Numbered from the stretch's first letter, positions 23,717 through 32,747 are shown. The stretch: 38,233 nt of DNA from Clostridiales bacterium (GCA_003534295.1 DPDV01000019.1:1-38233), one strand, 5' to 3'. Notes: generated from the sequence alone by a model not told the origin. Made by a program: numbers and translations.

Positions 23717-24637
23717 TTAGTTTTCTTTTATCTTTTTAACTATTGATAATGAGTCTATTTCAAAACATCTTATTAGTTCTTCTGCATTTCCAGATTTTCC
23801 AAATACATCTTTTATTCCCATTCTAATAATTTTTGTTGGATGTTCTTCTGATAATACTTCACATATTGCACTTCCCAACCCGCCTATTACATTGTGATCT
23901 TCAATTGTAATTATTTTTTTTGTCTCTTTTGCGCACTTTATAATTAATTCTTTGTCTATAGGTTTTATTGTATGTATATCCACTACTCTAATATCAATTC
24001 CATCTTCTAGTAATTTTTCTTTTGCTTTTAACGCTTCCTGTACGGTAATTCCTGTTGCAAAAACCGTTGCATCCTTTCCTTCTCCTATTTGCACTCCTCT
24101 TCCTATTTCAAATTTATGTTCTTTTTTATATATTACTTCACTTGGTAGTCTACATAGCCTTAAATATACTGGCCCTTCAAATTTTGATATTTCTTCTACT
24201 GCCCATCTTGTTTGTGTATCGTCTGATGTGCACATAACTGTCATATTGGGAATAGTCCTCATTAAAGAAATATCTTCTATCATTTGATGAGTTGCTCCAT
24301 CTTCTCCCACTGTTATTCCTGCATGTGTAGCACATATTTTTACATTTAATTTAGGATAACATATACTATTTCGTATTTGGTCATAGCCTCTACCTGCTGC
24401 AAACATTGCGAATGTGCTTGCATATGGTATCTTTCCAAATGTTGACAGTCCTGCAGCAATTCCAAACATGTTTTGTTCTGCTATACCCACATCTATAAAT
24501 CTATCTGGAAATTTTTTTGCAAATATATTTGTCTTTGTAGCTCCTGACAAGTCAGCATCTAGCACTACTATTTTTCTATTCTTCTCACCTAATTCTGCTA
24601 ATTTTTCGCCATAGCTTTGACGTGTTGCTATTTTCAA
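23717..24637 (-). CDS. Transketolase, C-terminal subunit (TTG start)
   Basis: Second half of a split transketolase, carrying the pyrimidine-binding and C-terminal domains. VVLDADLSGATKT opens the domain, DVGIAEQNMFGIAAG holds the conserved Glu that activates thiamine diphosphate, and TFAMFAAGRGYDQIRN follows. The C-terminal domain holds the IEDHNVIGGLGSA phrase. I start at the TTG at 24637 (MKIATRQSYGEKLAELG), five bases after GGTGGAGG; this fits the family N-terminus. It follows the other half by 13 bases. Split transketolases are normal in many Clostridia and archaea. Confidence 0.93.
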   Translation of the reverse strand: MKIATRQSYGEKLAELGEKNRKIVVLDADLSGATKTNIFAKKFPDRFIDVGIAEQNMFGIAAGLSTFGKIPYASTFAMFAAGRGYDQIRNSICYPKLNVKICATHAGITVGEDGATHQMIEDISLMRTIPNMTVMCTSDDTQTRWAVEEISKFEGPVYLRLCRLPSEVIYKKEHKFEIGRGVQIGEGKDATVFATGITVQEALKAKEKLLEDGIDIRVVDIHTIKPIDKELIIKCAKETKKIITIEDHNVIGGLGSAICEVLSEEHPTKIIRMGIKDVFGKSGNAEELIRCFEIDSLSIVKKIKEN

Positions 24638-24650
24638 TTTTTCCTCCACC

Positions 24651-25481
24651 TTACTCAACTCCTCTTCTCAATTCTTCAATTGCTTTCTCATATTCTTCCT
24701 GTTTAGGCGCTTTTCCATGCCATTCTGCTTTGCCCTCCATAAAAGATACACCTTTTCCCTTTATTGTTTTTGCAATTATTATAGTAGGTACTCCTTTAGT
24801 TTGCTTTGCCGTGTCAAACGCGTCTATTAAGTTGGGTATATTATGACCATCTACATTTATTACTTTTAATCCAAAATTAGAAAATTTACCTTCTATATTT
24901 GTTAGTCCTGCTACCTCCTCTATCTTCCCATCTATTTGCAGTCCATTGTTATCTAAGATAATGCATAAATTATCTAATTTGTATTTGCTTGCTGTCATTG
25001 TTGCTTCCCATATTTGCCCTTCATCTATTTCTCCATCTCCTAATAAACAATAAACTCTACATCCTGCACTATCCATTTTTGAGGCAATTGCCATTCCAAT
25101 AGCAGCTGATAGTCCTTGCCCTAATGAGCCTGTTGACATATCTACCCCTCTAATGTTTTTCATATCTGGATGTCCTTGCAATTCTCCTCCAAATTTTCTA
25201 AAAGTACTTAATTTTTCTTTTGGAAAATACCCCTTTTCTGCTAAAGTGGCATATAACGCTGGACTACAATGCCCCTTCGATAATATAAATCTATCTCTTT
25301 CTTGAGCACTTGGTTTATTTTCGTCTATATTCATTTGGTTAAAATATAATACCGTTAATATATCTGTTGCTGATAAAGAACCGCCTGGGTGTCCAGATTG
25401 TGCATTATATACCTGTTCTATAATTCCTATCCTTATATTATTTGCTATCTTTTCAAGTTTATTTATATCTTTAATTTTCAA
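24651..25481 (-). CDS. Transketolase, N-terminal subunit (TTG start)
   Basis: First half of the split transketolase, binding the diphosphate of thiamine diphosphate. Signatures: AQSGHPGGSLSATDILTVLY, FILSKGHCSPALYATLAEKG, STGSLGQGLSAAIGMA and CLLGDGEIDEGQIWEA with the Mg-binding GDG...NN pattern (ILDNNGLQIDG). 276 residues. Start TTG at 25481, seven bases after AAGGAGG. Together the two chains shuttle two-carbon units in the non-oxidative pentose phosphate pathway. The gene has its own promoter, divergent from ssrA. Confidence 0.94.
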   Translation of the reverse strand: MKIKDINKLEKIANNIRIGIIEQVYNAQSGHPGGSLSATDILTVLYFNQMNIDENKPSAQERDRFILSKGHCSPALYATLAEKGYFPKEKLSTFRKFGGELQGHPDMKNIRGVDMSTGSLGQGLSAAIGMAIASKMDSAGCRVYCLLGDGEIDEGQIWEATMTASKYKLDNLCIILDNNGLQIDGKIEEVAGLTNIEGKFSNFGLKVINVDGHNIPNLIDAFDTAKQTKGVPTIIIAKTIKGKGVSFMEGKAEWHGKAPKQEEYEKAIEELRRGVE

Positions 25482-25530
25482 AATTCTTCCTCCTTTTTAT
25501 AGCCTTCTACATAGTTCTATTTTTAAGAAA

Positions 25531-25559
25531 ATTTTACTATACTACCTTAATTATTTCAA
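25531..25559 (-). promoter_or_regulatory. Promoter of the split transketolase genes
   Basis: Minus-strand TTGAAA, 17 bases, TAAAAT, about 50 bases upstream of the TTG start. Confidence 0.72.
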
Positions 25560-25568
25560 TAGTTATTC

Positions 25569-25597
25569 TTGTTATTTTTTTGAAATTGTTGTATAAT
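25569..25597 (+). promoter_or_regulatory. Promoter of ssrA
   Basis: TTGTTA, 17 bases, TATAAT, 20 bases before the mature 5' end of tmRNA. Confidence 0.72.
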
Positions 25598-25616
25598 AGT
25601 ATTGTATTATTTTTAT

Positions 25617-25972
25617 GGGGATGTATTTGGTTTCGACAGTATTTTAGAAGTAAAAATAGCGAGTAGTGGATTCGCCTGGCCACTATAAAAGGCGAAAAAT
25701 AAATATAAACGCTGATAATAGAGAATTAGCATACGCTGCCTAATTAAGGTAGCTCGTCTTACTCTGAATGCCCACGTTTAGAGAATAAGGTGTCATTTAG
25801 TGGGAAACAAACCTATTTCTTGCCATAGAAATAGCGGGTATTTTAATGGCTACTCTAATTTTAATTTTGTTTGTTAATTTAATTTTAGAGGAATTTTTAT
25901 AACAAACTACACTCGTAGAAGTTTTTATGGATGGAATATTGGACAGGAGTTCGACTCTCCTCATCTCCACCA
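25617..25972 (+). ncRNA. ssrA: Transfer-messenger RNA
   Basis: tmRNA rescues stalled ribosomes and tags the unfinished protein for degradation. The 5' end GGGGATGTATTTGGTTTCGA is the classic start. The 3' end GGAGTTCGACTCTCC (T-arm) then CATCTCCACCA pairs with the 5' acceptor strand and encodes the CCA. Length is about 356 bases. An in-frame tag reading frame lies at 25711-25743. SmpB is not in this window. Confidence 0.97.
25711..25743 (+). other. tmRNA tag peptide reading frame
   Basis: After ATAAAC, the usual context before the resume codon, GCT begins a frame reading ADNRELAYAA followed by TAA. The tag is alanine from the charged tmRNA plus these ten residues. It ends in AYAA instead of the usual ALAA. 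Confidence 0.85.
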
Positions 25973-26016
25973 GATTGATAGAAAACTCGAACTTTTATGT
26001 TTGAGAGTAATAAATT

Positions 26017-26041
26017 ACTAACAGAAATGTTAGTTTTTTTG
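26017..26041 (+). terminator. Terminator of ssrA
   Basis: ACTAACA pairs with TGTTAGT around GAAA, followed by seven T. Confidence 0.88.
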
Positions 26042-26084
26042 TTATTTCAAAATAGAAAGTGAGAGTGATTATATATGACAATAG

Positions 26085-26919
26085 AAACCAATAAGAGATG
26101 ATAGAAAGAAAACCTTTAAGCAAATGGTTGATGACTCAAATAATGTAGTTGCAGATGAATTATTATTTACTAGTGATAATGATTTCTTTAAAGGTATGAG
26201 TAAAAAACAATATATCAAAGATAAAGCCCATTTAAGCGCTCTTCAAGATAAATACTATCAAAGACTAATAGATAATGGTTTTGACCTAGAAAGAGGCATT
26301 AAAAACAGTGATAATGAGCATATTTCTATAAAAGAATTTAAAAAGATTACTAAAAAACTAGATAATAGATTAGAAAAGCAAAATTATTTAATGACTAGAG
26401 ATTTTGAAGAACTAGAAGAAAAACTAAAAACTTCTAAACCAACAATTACAGGTAAAGAAGTTAAGATTGATAAAGATACTTATGATACATTAAATAGTTT
26501 TATGAATACATCAAAAAGAGTTATAAAAGATATGCCAAATAATCAAGCATTGTTTAAAGATCTTACTGATTATACTAAGGGTTACAAAGATTTAGAAAAT
26601 GAAAAAAGAAATATTCAAGTTGAAGTTAGAAAACTAAGAATATCAAAACGAAAAACTAAAAGAAGAAAATAATCGATTACATAACTTTTTACACAATATT
26701 TTACAAACCTTAAAAAAGTTCTTCCATAAACTACCTAAAATAGGGACTGAAAAAGATAAAGATGAAGTAATATCAGAAATAAAAGAATACCACAAGCAAG
26801 ATTTATATGACAATTTTGATTTACACGATATAGCAGATAACACATCAAAAGAAGAAGAAATAAATGATTATTTATATAAAAAAAATTATGAATATGACGA
26901 TAAAGATTTTGACATTTAA
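26085..26919 (+). pseudogene. Decayed MobV/Pre-type mobilisation relaxase
   Basis: The frame reads RDDRKKTFKQMVDDSN, then ADELLFTSDNDFF, then LERGIKNSDNEHISIKEFKKI, phrases seen in MobV/Pre plasmid mobilisation proteins. The catalytic H-x-D-E-x-x-P-H motif expected between FTSDNDFF and the LERG segment is absent, implying an internal deletion. The N-terminal catalytic part is missing; a short start (MTIETNKR) upstream stops in another frame. Near 26640 the frame shifts: the reading ends in an RKTKRRK tail, while the natural C-terminus (KLKEENNRLHNFLHN to YDDKDFDI) continues in the next frame to 26919. Three lesions make it clearly non-functional. Confidence 0.75.
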
Positions 26920-26921
26920 AA

Positions 26922-26939
26922 AACGAGCTACAGCTCGTT
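26922..26939 (+). terminator. Hairpin after the mobilisation remnant
   Basis: AACGAGCT pairs with AGCTCGTT around AC, three bases after the last stop. Only a weak T-tract follows. Confidence 0.5.
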
Positions 26940-26968
26940 CAATAAAACTAAAATTCCATTTTAGTAAC

Positions 26969-27072
26969 GCACTACGCTATTGGCAGAGCCAATAACGGTG
27001 TGCAAAAGGAAATCCCTTTTGAAACCCTTTTAAACATAATTTTAGCAAGGCATAAAGCCAAGCAAAATTATG
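26969..27072. repeat. Cluster of inverted repeats resembling a transfer origin
   Basis: Three hairpins follow each other: GCACTACGCTATTGGC with GCCAATAACGGTGTGC (26969-27003, core ATTGGC/GCCAAT), AAAAGG/CCTTTT (27004-27020), and CATAATTTT-GC..GGC with GCC..GCAAAATTATG (27035-27072). Nested inverted repeats beside a mobilisation gene are typical of oriT regions. MobV origins usually lie upstream of the gene, whereas this is downstream, so the assignment is tentative. 27073-27124 holds nothing I can name. Confidence 0.45.
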
Positions 27073-27124
27073 TTTTTATTGTGATTCTTGTTAAAAAATC
27101 ACTTCAATAAATGTCGTGCAACTT

Positions 27125-27328
27125 TTATCTGCTCATATCATCTTTGTTCTCAGAAGGTTTTCGTTCTTTTTTTATCATCATACTTTCATAAAACATTTGA
27201 TTATATTGCATGACTTCTTCCATTGTAGCAACATCCTTTCCTTCACATGTTTTATAATAAATTCCTTTTTCAAAATCAGTACGAGAATCAATTTTTGTTT
27301 GAAACATATAATCTTTATTTTTTTTCAT
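27125..27328 (-). CDS. Small hypothetical protein of the mobile region
   Basis: 67 residues, very hydrophilic (MKKNKDYMFQTKIDSRTDFE at the start, Lys-rich KKERKPSENKDD at the end). AGGAAGGTG precedes the ATG, and an extended -10 (TGCTATAAT, minus strand, 27354-27362) lies about 25 bases upstream, so expression is credible. Family not recognised. It sits next to the mobilisation remnant and oriT-like repeats and is probably cargo or accessory of that element. Confidence 0.6.
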   Translation of the reverse strand: MKKNKDYMFQTKIDSRTDFEKGIYYKTCEGKDVATMEEVMQYNQMFYESMMIKKERKPSENKDDMSR

Positions 27329-27416
27329 ATATATTCACCTTCCTTTCATACTAATTATAGCATATTTCTTGTATTTTTCATAGTTTAACAGTAAAATTGG
27401 GCATTTTTTTGCTCCA

Positions 27417-27560
27417 AAATGTCAATGTTGTGATATATTTATATCAGTTAGTAGTTATTACTACCTATAAATTTATATCTAGAGGTTGTTATACTTCCAC
27501 CAAAAGGGCACCAATAACGAATTTGTATGGGGACAAAAAAACTTGTCTCCATTGACATTT
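27417..27560. repeat. 144-bp stretch bounded by 11-bp perfect inverted repeats
   Basis: AAATGTCAATG at 27417-27427 and its exact reverse complement at 27550-27560. The right copy abuts the histidine kinase stop. Between them are small hairpins (GATATA/TATATC, GTAGT/ACTAC, GGGGACAA/TTGTCTCC) and no gene. It could mark an element edge or be a regulatory structure. Confidence 0.35.
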
Positions 27561-28776
27561 ATTTTATGTATTTTATTTCAAATAGTGTACCTTTTCCAAC
27601 CTCTGAAGTTGCTTTTATGTATCCATTGTTTTGTTCTATTATTGTTTTTGCCAAAGACAATCCTATACCTATGCTATCTTCATTGCAATTTTTTGCTCTA
27701 TAAAACCTCTCAAATATATGCTTCAAATCCTTTTGCTCTATTCCTTGCCCTTCGTCTTTTATTTTTATCTTTAGAAAAATACTTGTATTTTCTACAATTA
27801 TATATATATTGGATTTCGGTTGGCTATGTTCTATCGCATTCTTTAATATGTTTGTTAATGCTTCCTGTTGCCATTTATAATCTGCTATAAATATAGCTTT
27901 TTCGTCAATTTTAGTTATTACTTCTATTTCCTTAATTTCTATTAATATTGCCAAGTTATTAATTACACTATCTATTAATTTTTTTGCATCTATTTCTTCG
28001 TTTTCCATCTTTATTGTTCCCGCATCAAATTTTGCAATTTTTAATAAGGATATAACCAATGAGCTCATATGTTCAACTTGCTTACTTATATCTTGTATAA
28101 AATCTTCTCTTATTTCTTGTGGCATATCTGGATTATCACTAATATTGTCTAACATTATCCTGATTGAAGTTAATGGCGTTTTTAGTTGGTGTGATATATC
28201 TGCAATAGCTATACTTAATTTTTCCTTCTCCTCTTCACTATTTTCTGCCGCTTCTCTCAAAATAACTGTGGTTTTATACAATTCATTTCTAAGTCTTGAT
28301 AATTCCCCATCTTTATTGTCCTCTATTTTTAAAGAGTAATTTTTATTATTTACTTCTTTTATATATTCGTTTATTTCTTTAAGTTCTTTTTCTTGAATTA
28401 ATACATATCTCATAAATATACTTAAACTTGCTATTCCAAATATTCCTATTAATACTGCCGTATTGATTAAATTTTTATTGATATTTTCTCTTAATTCTTT
28501 TATGTATGAAAGTTCATCATCATATCCATATTTTTCTAGAATATTTTCACTTGAATCGTCTCGATTATTTATTATTTTTAGTATATCTTCTTCTTTAACC
28601 TCAGGATATTTTTCCATTACATTATTAATAATATCGTTTATTTTTTCATTTACAATTTTCGAATATACTTTGTTTTGCATTTTAATAACTACTACGAATA
28701 TAATTATAAATAGTAATACAATTACAATATTTGTCAGTAATACTTTTATTAATGTTTTTCTTTTTAATAAATTCAC
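27559..28776 (-). CDS. Sensor histidine kinase (GTG start)
   Basis: 405 residues: membrane segment (about 7-32), a short external sensor domain (about 33-98), a second segment (about 100-122), then the kinase core. The phospho-accepting His is in IADISHQLKTPLTS, the N box is EALTNILKNAIEH, G1 is IKDEGQGIEQ, and GIGLSLAKTIIEQNNG is the G2 box. The start is the GTG at 28776, six bases after GGGGG, whose GTGA overlaps the TGA stop of the response regulator; a longer frame upstream lies wholly inside that gene. It is cotranscribed with the regulator and close to an ABC exporter, suggesting it senses an envelope-active compound. Confidence 0.94.
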   Translation of the reverse strand: MNLLKRKTLIKVLLTNIVIVLLFIIIFVVVIKMQNKVYSKIVNEKINDIINNVMEKYPEVKEEDILKIINNRDDSSENILEKYGYDDELSYIKELRENINKNLINTAVLIGIFGIASLSIFMRYVLIQEKELKEINEYIKEVNNKNYSLKIEDNKDGELSRLRNELYKTTVILREAAENSEEEKEKLSIAIADISHQLKTPLTSIRIMLDNISDNPDMPQEIREDFIQDISKQVEHMSSLVISLLKIAKFDAGTIKMENEEIDAKKLIDSVINNLAILIEIKEIEVITKIDEKAIFIADYKWQQEALTNILKNAIEHSQPKSNIYIIVENTSIFLKIKIKDEGQGIEQKDLKHIFERFYRAKNCNEDSIGIGLSLAKTIIEQNNGYIKATSEVGKGTLFEIKYIK

Positions 28777-29441
28777 TTTTGTCCCCCTTGTACCTGATAT
28801 CCAATCCCTTTTATTGTTTTTATACAATCCATTTTACCTAATTTTGTCCTTATTCTTTTTATATAAACTGTAAGTGTATTGTCATTTACAAAATTTCCTG
28901 CAACATCCCATATCTTCTCCAAAATCTGTTCTCTTGTTATTACCTTTCCAATATTAGTAAACATTAAAACTAATATTTTAAATTCTAATGCTGTAAATTC
29001 AACACTTTCTTCATTTACATATACCGTTTTTTCATCTAAATTTATTTTAATACTTCCATATACTATTTTATTATCTTCTTTATTAAATCTTTTTAATACA
29101 TTATTAATTCTTGAAAGAAGTTCTCTGTTTCTAAATGGCTTAATAATATAATCCTCTGCTCCTAAATCAAGCCCCTTTACTACATCTTGTTCTTCATCTT
29201 TTGCTGTTAAAAAGATTACTGGTATATCTGTATATTTTTTTATATATTCACAAAGCTCAAATCCATTTCCATCTGGAAGAGCTATATCCAATACAATTAG
29301 ATGTATTTCCTGTTTTCCTATAACATTCATTGTTTCATAAACATTTTTGCATATGATAACATGAAAGTTTTCTTTTTCTAACAAATATGTTAATCCTTTA
29401 ATTATAACCTCGTTATCTTCTACTATTAGAATACTTCTCAT
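28773..29441 (-). CDS. OmpR-family response regulator
   Basis: 222 residues. Receiver domain with ILIVEDNE, phospho-acceptor Asp52 in LIVLDIALPDGNG, and LTAKDEEQDVVKGLDLGAEDYIIKPF carrying the conserved Thr and Lys. A winged-helix DNA-binding domain follows (FTALEFKILVLMFTNIGKVI, DNTLTVYIKRIRTKLG, IKTIKGIGYQ). It is translationally coupled to the histidine kinase and lies downstream of the ABC ATPase and permease genes, separated from them by a terminator, so it probably controls those two genes. Confidence 0.95.
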   Translation of the reverse strand: MRSILIVEDNEVIIKGLTYLLEKENFHVIICKNVYETMNVIGKQEIHLIVLDIALPDGNGFELCEYIKKYTDIPVIFLTAKDEEQDVVKGLDLGAEDYIIKPFRNRELLSRINNVLKRFNKEDNKIVYGSIKINLDEKTVYVNEESVEFTALEFKILVLMFTNIGKVITREQILEKIWDVAGNFVNDNTLTVYIKRIRTKLGKMDCIKTIKGIGYQVQGGQK

Positions 29442-29490
29442 AAACGTCTCCTTTTCGCATATTATAACATATTCCTATGTAAAATTAAAA

Positions 29491-29545
29491 GAGCTGTTTA
29501 GTTGAAATAATCACAAAGCAAATTTGGGTTACTTCAATACAGCTC
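29491..29545 (-). terminator. Terminator between the ABC genes and the two-component genes
   Basis: On the minus strand GAGCTGTATTGAAGTAA pairs with TTATTTCAACTAAACAGCTC with a few bulges, followed by TTTTAATTTT. It ends the ABC operon before the response regulator. Confidence 0.75.
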
Positions 29546-29553
29546 ATCTAGTC

Positions 29554-32067
29554 TTAGATATTGTCCTTTCTAATTGTTTCTATTATATTCTGCTTATTTA
29601 TTCTATTTAGTGAATATTTCATTGTTATTCCCACTATTATAAATACGAAAATAATTGAAATTATTACTGCTTGATATGGAAACATGTATCCCAAATCTAT
29701 TCCCTGTGCAAATGCTTTATATATTCCATAAGAGCCCAATATTCCTAATGGTATTCCTATTAGTAGGGATTTTGTTCCATACATTATACTTTCTAGTCTT
29801 ATCATTCTATTAAATTCTTTCGTTGTCATTCCTATTGATTTTAACATAGCAAATTCTTTGCTCCTCAAAATCATGTTTGTTGTTATTGTATTAAATATGT
29901 TAGTCACTCCTATTAGTGTTATTACAGTTATAAATCCATACAGAAATATTTTTATAACTAACAAACTTCTTTGTTCTTGTTTTATATATGTTTCATAGTT
30001 CTGTACTTCAAGCTCAAAATACTTTTCGTTTTGTTTTATCAGGTCATTTATTCTGTTCTCTAGTTCTTGTGCCTTTTTTGATTCTATTAACAAGTTACTA
30101 ATACGATATGAATTATTTGGTACTTCATCAAAAACTTCTCTCATAAAATCTTCAGATACTATTATTTTTCCATTGTCATGATATACTGTTTCTTGCCCCA
30201 TTGGTGAATTATCTGTACATTTTGTAATTGTTATTTCTCTTATTTTCTCGTCCTTTGCTACATTTATTTTATCACCATTTTTTATTTTATACAGTCTTTC
30301 TATTGTTTTACTTCCATCATCATTGCTTTGCCTTCCTTCATCTATCAAAATTACTGCAGACTTATAGTTTTCTTCTTTTATTCCTAGTTCCTTTATATAC
30401 TTTTTAAAATATTCATTATTATATATTATTATTGCTATACTATTTTTGTCATATGGATTTTGTTCAAATCTATTCTTTCCAAAATCAGAAGCATATTTTG
30501 CTTTGTCAAAGTCTAAACTAGTTTCATAATAATATGCATATTCGTCCACATTATCTAACTTAGCTATTTCCTCATATATATCTGCATTTCCATTTAATAC
30601 GAACATATTAAATTTAAAATCCATGTAATAAAAAGTACTTGCTTTTGTACCTATAGTCAAAAAGCTTGATAAGGATATAAATATAAATATACTTACAACT
30701 AGTGAAATAACTGTTGTTCTATATTTCTTCTTGCTCCTTTTTAAGTTTTTACTCGCAATTACTCCACCTACACCAAATAATTTTTTCGTTATAACTGATG
30801 TTTTAAGTTTCTTACTCTTAATCTTAATATCATTGTTTCCTCTAATTGATTCTATTGGAGAAATTTTAGCAGCCTTTCTAGCTGGAATTAAGCATGACAA
30901 ATATATTGTTATAATTGAAATTATTATAGATATTAAAATTGCCACCCAATTAATGCTATACATAAACCTCATTCCACTTAACATATCTGCTAATAAATAA
31001 TTTACAACTTGCAATAAAATTATTATTGCTATTATTCCAAATACAATTCCTAATGGTATCGCAATAAGTCCTATAAGCATTCCTTCAAATATTACGTTTT
31101 TCTTTATTTGTTTTGATGTTGCTCCTATACTTGCCAGCATTCCATATTGTCTGTTTTTTTCCGAAACAGATATGCTAAAGCTGTTTCTAATTACAAATAT
31201 ACTACTTACAACAATAATAATAATTATTATTCCTGCTATTGTATATAACACATTTAACGTAATTTCGCTCATAACACCTTGGTATCTTAATAGTTGACTG
31301 TTTACATATGTATCTATTTCTTCATTTAATCCTGTATTGGTACAAATATTTTTATTTATTTCTATATATTCTTTTGGTTCATTATATAATACCGATACGT
31401 TTACCTTATCATCTATATTTTCCATATAAGTCATAACTATATACCCTGGTGAAGTGTATGTTTCATAGTTCCATCTTTCTATTTCGCCAACTATAGTATA
31501 TACTTTTTCTTCTACATTTACTAAAGATTCTTCTGTATCATCTATGTATGGATTATTGCCATTTAGATCATATCCGTCAGAAGTTTGCCTAGTGCCAACG
31601 TTGAAGGTAATTTTATCTCCAATTTTCAAATTTACTCTTGCATTTGTTTTTATATGCTCTGGTATAAGTATTTCATTTGCGTTCTGTGGTAATCTTCCTT
31701 CTTTTAAGTTTATTCCATAGTTTTCTAGTGCTGTCTTGTCATATTCCCAAATGTTCACGTATGGTTTGCTCTCGTTCTTGCAGCCTTCTAACTTAGCCCA
31801 ACCAACTTGATTTGTAAAAAAATATTTTGCAACTTTTTGATTTTCAGTTATATATTTTGTTTTTTCTTTCTCTACTCCATAAAATGTTGTATGATAATTA
31901 CCATCTTTATATTTTGTCCAATTTATAAGTGAATTCTGAAAACTAGACACCAATCCTGCAACACCACAAATAAGTGCTGTAGAAAGTATTATACCAATAA
32001 TTGTAACAATGGTTCTTTTTTTGTTAAGTTTTAAACTCTTAACTGTAAATTTATTTAATATATTCAT
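29554..32067 (-). CDS. Large FtsX-type ABC transporter permease
   Basis: 837 residues with two FtsX/MacB-like modules. N-terminal membrane segment (about 18-40), a first external domain (about 42-265), three segments (about 270-295, 325-355, 375-395), the RKAAKISPIESIRGN coupling motif, a segment near 455-475, a second external domain (about 480-690), and three final segments. Each module ends with the LASIGATSKQIKK or LKSIGMTTKEFN phrase that is typical of the family. It works with the adjacent ATPase (stop-to-start gap of two bases). Such pairs next to a two-component system export or detoxify antimicrobial peptides or remodel the envelope; the substrate is unknown. Confidence 0.92.
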   Translation of the reverse strand: MNILNKFTVKSLKLNKKRTIVTIIGIILSTALICGVAGLVSSFQNSLINWTKYKDGNYHTTFYGVEKEKTKYITENQKVAKYFFTNQVGWAKLEGCKNESKPYVNIWEYDKTALENYGINLKEGRLPQNANEILIPEHIKTNARVNLKIGDKITFNVGTRQTSDGYDLNGNNPYIDDTEESLVNVEEKVYTIVGEIERWNYETYTSPGYIVMTYMENIDDKVNVSVLYNEPKEYIEINKNICTNTGLNEEIDTYVNSQLLRYQGVMSEITLNVLYTIAGIIIIIIVVSSIFVIRNSFSISVSEKNRQYGMLASIGATSKQIKKNVIFEGMLIGLIAIPLGIVFGIIAIIILLQVVNYLLADMLSGMRFMYSINWVAILISIIISIITIYLSCLIPARKAAKISPIESIRGNNDIKIKSKKLKTSVITKKLFGVGGVIASKNLKRSKKKYRTTVISLVVSIFIFISLSSFLTIGTKASTFYYMDFKFNMFVLNGNADIYEEIAKLDNVDEYAYYYETSLDFDKAKYASDFGKNRFEQNPYDKNSIAIIIYNNEYFKKYIKELGIKEENYKSAVILIDEGRQSNDDGSKTIERLYKIKNGDKINVAKDEKIREITITKCTDNSPMGQETVYHDNGKIIVSEDFMREVFDEVPNNSYRISNLLIESKKAQELENRINDLIKQNEKYFELEVQNYETYIKQEQRSLLVIKIFLYGFITVITLIGVTNIFNTITTNMILRSKEFAMLKSIGMTTKEFNRMIRLESIMYGTKSLLIGIPLGILGSYGIYKAFAQGIDLGYMFPYQAVIISIIFVFIIVGITMKYSLNRINKQNIIETIRKDNI

Positions 32068-32069
32068 CT

Positions 32070-32747
32070 TTAATTCCTTTCATCTTTAATAATCTTTCCA
32101 TCTTCTATTGTAATTACTCTTTCTGCCTCCTTTGCAATTTCTAAATCATGTGTAATTATTATCACTGTTTGGTTAAATTTTTTATTTGAAAGCTTAAGTA
32201 ATGCAATTATTTCTTCACTTGCCTTTGAATCTAAATTACCTGTTGGCTCATCTGCTAGCATTATTGCTGGATTATTTATCATAGCTCTTCCAATTGATAC
32301 TCTTTGCTGCTGCCCACCTGATAGTTGATTTGGTAAATGAGTCCTTCTGTTCTCTAATCCTAGTGTTTTCAACATTTCTTGTAATCTTTTTTTATCTATT
32401 TCACAGCCATCTAAATCGCATGGCAAAGTTATATTTTCTTCAACATTTAAAATTGGTATTAAATTGTAAAATTGATATATTAACCCTATTTGTCGCCTTC
32501 TAAAAATTGCTAAATTATCATTGTTTAATGCGTAAATATCTTTTCCGTCTATGTATACTTTTCCAGAGGTTGGTCTATCTACCCCTCCTATCAAATGCAA
32601 CAAGGTAGACTTTCCACTACCACTTGCACCAACAATGGCAACAAATTCTCCTTTATTAATTGTAAATGAAATATCATCTACTGCATTTATTTTTGTCTCT
32701 CCTTTGCCATATGTTTTTACTAAATTTTCTACTTTTAATATTTCCAT
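32070..32747 (-). CDS. ABC transporter ATP-binding protein (LolD/MacB/SalX type)
   Basis: 225 residues. Walker A GASGSGKST, Q-loop IGLIYQFYNLIP, signature LSGGQQQRVSIGRA, Walker B IMLADEPTGNLD and switch IITHDLE. The Q-loop and LHLIGGVDRPTSG phrase place it in the MacB/LolD/FtsE-like group that pairs with FtsX-type permeases. It is the first gene of the ABC operon, directly upstream of the 837-residue permease. Part of its sequence (32263-32444) recurs near 37597-37778 as a fragment. Confidence 0.95.
   Translation of the reverse strand: MEILKVENLVKTYGKGETKINAVDDISFTINKGEFVAIVGASGSGKSTLLHLIGGVDRPTSGKVYIDGKDIYALNNDNLAIFRRRQIGLIYQFYNLIPILNVEENITLPCDLDGCEIDKKRLQEMLKTLGLENRRTHLPNQLSGGQQQRVSIGRAMINNPAIMLADEPTGNLDSKASEEIIALLKLSNKKFNQTVIIITHDLEIAKEAERVITIEDGKIIKDERN

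Noticed and set aside
23717..25481. Split transketolase as a broken gene
   Set aside because: Two-subunit transketolases are normal in Clostridia; both halves have their own start and ribosome site and complete motifs.
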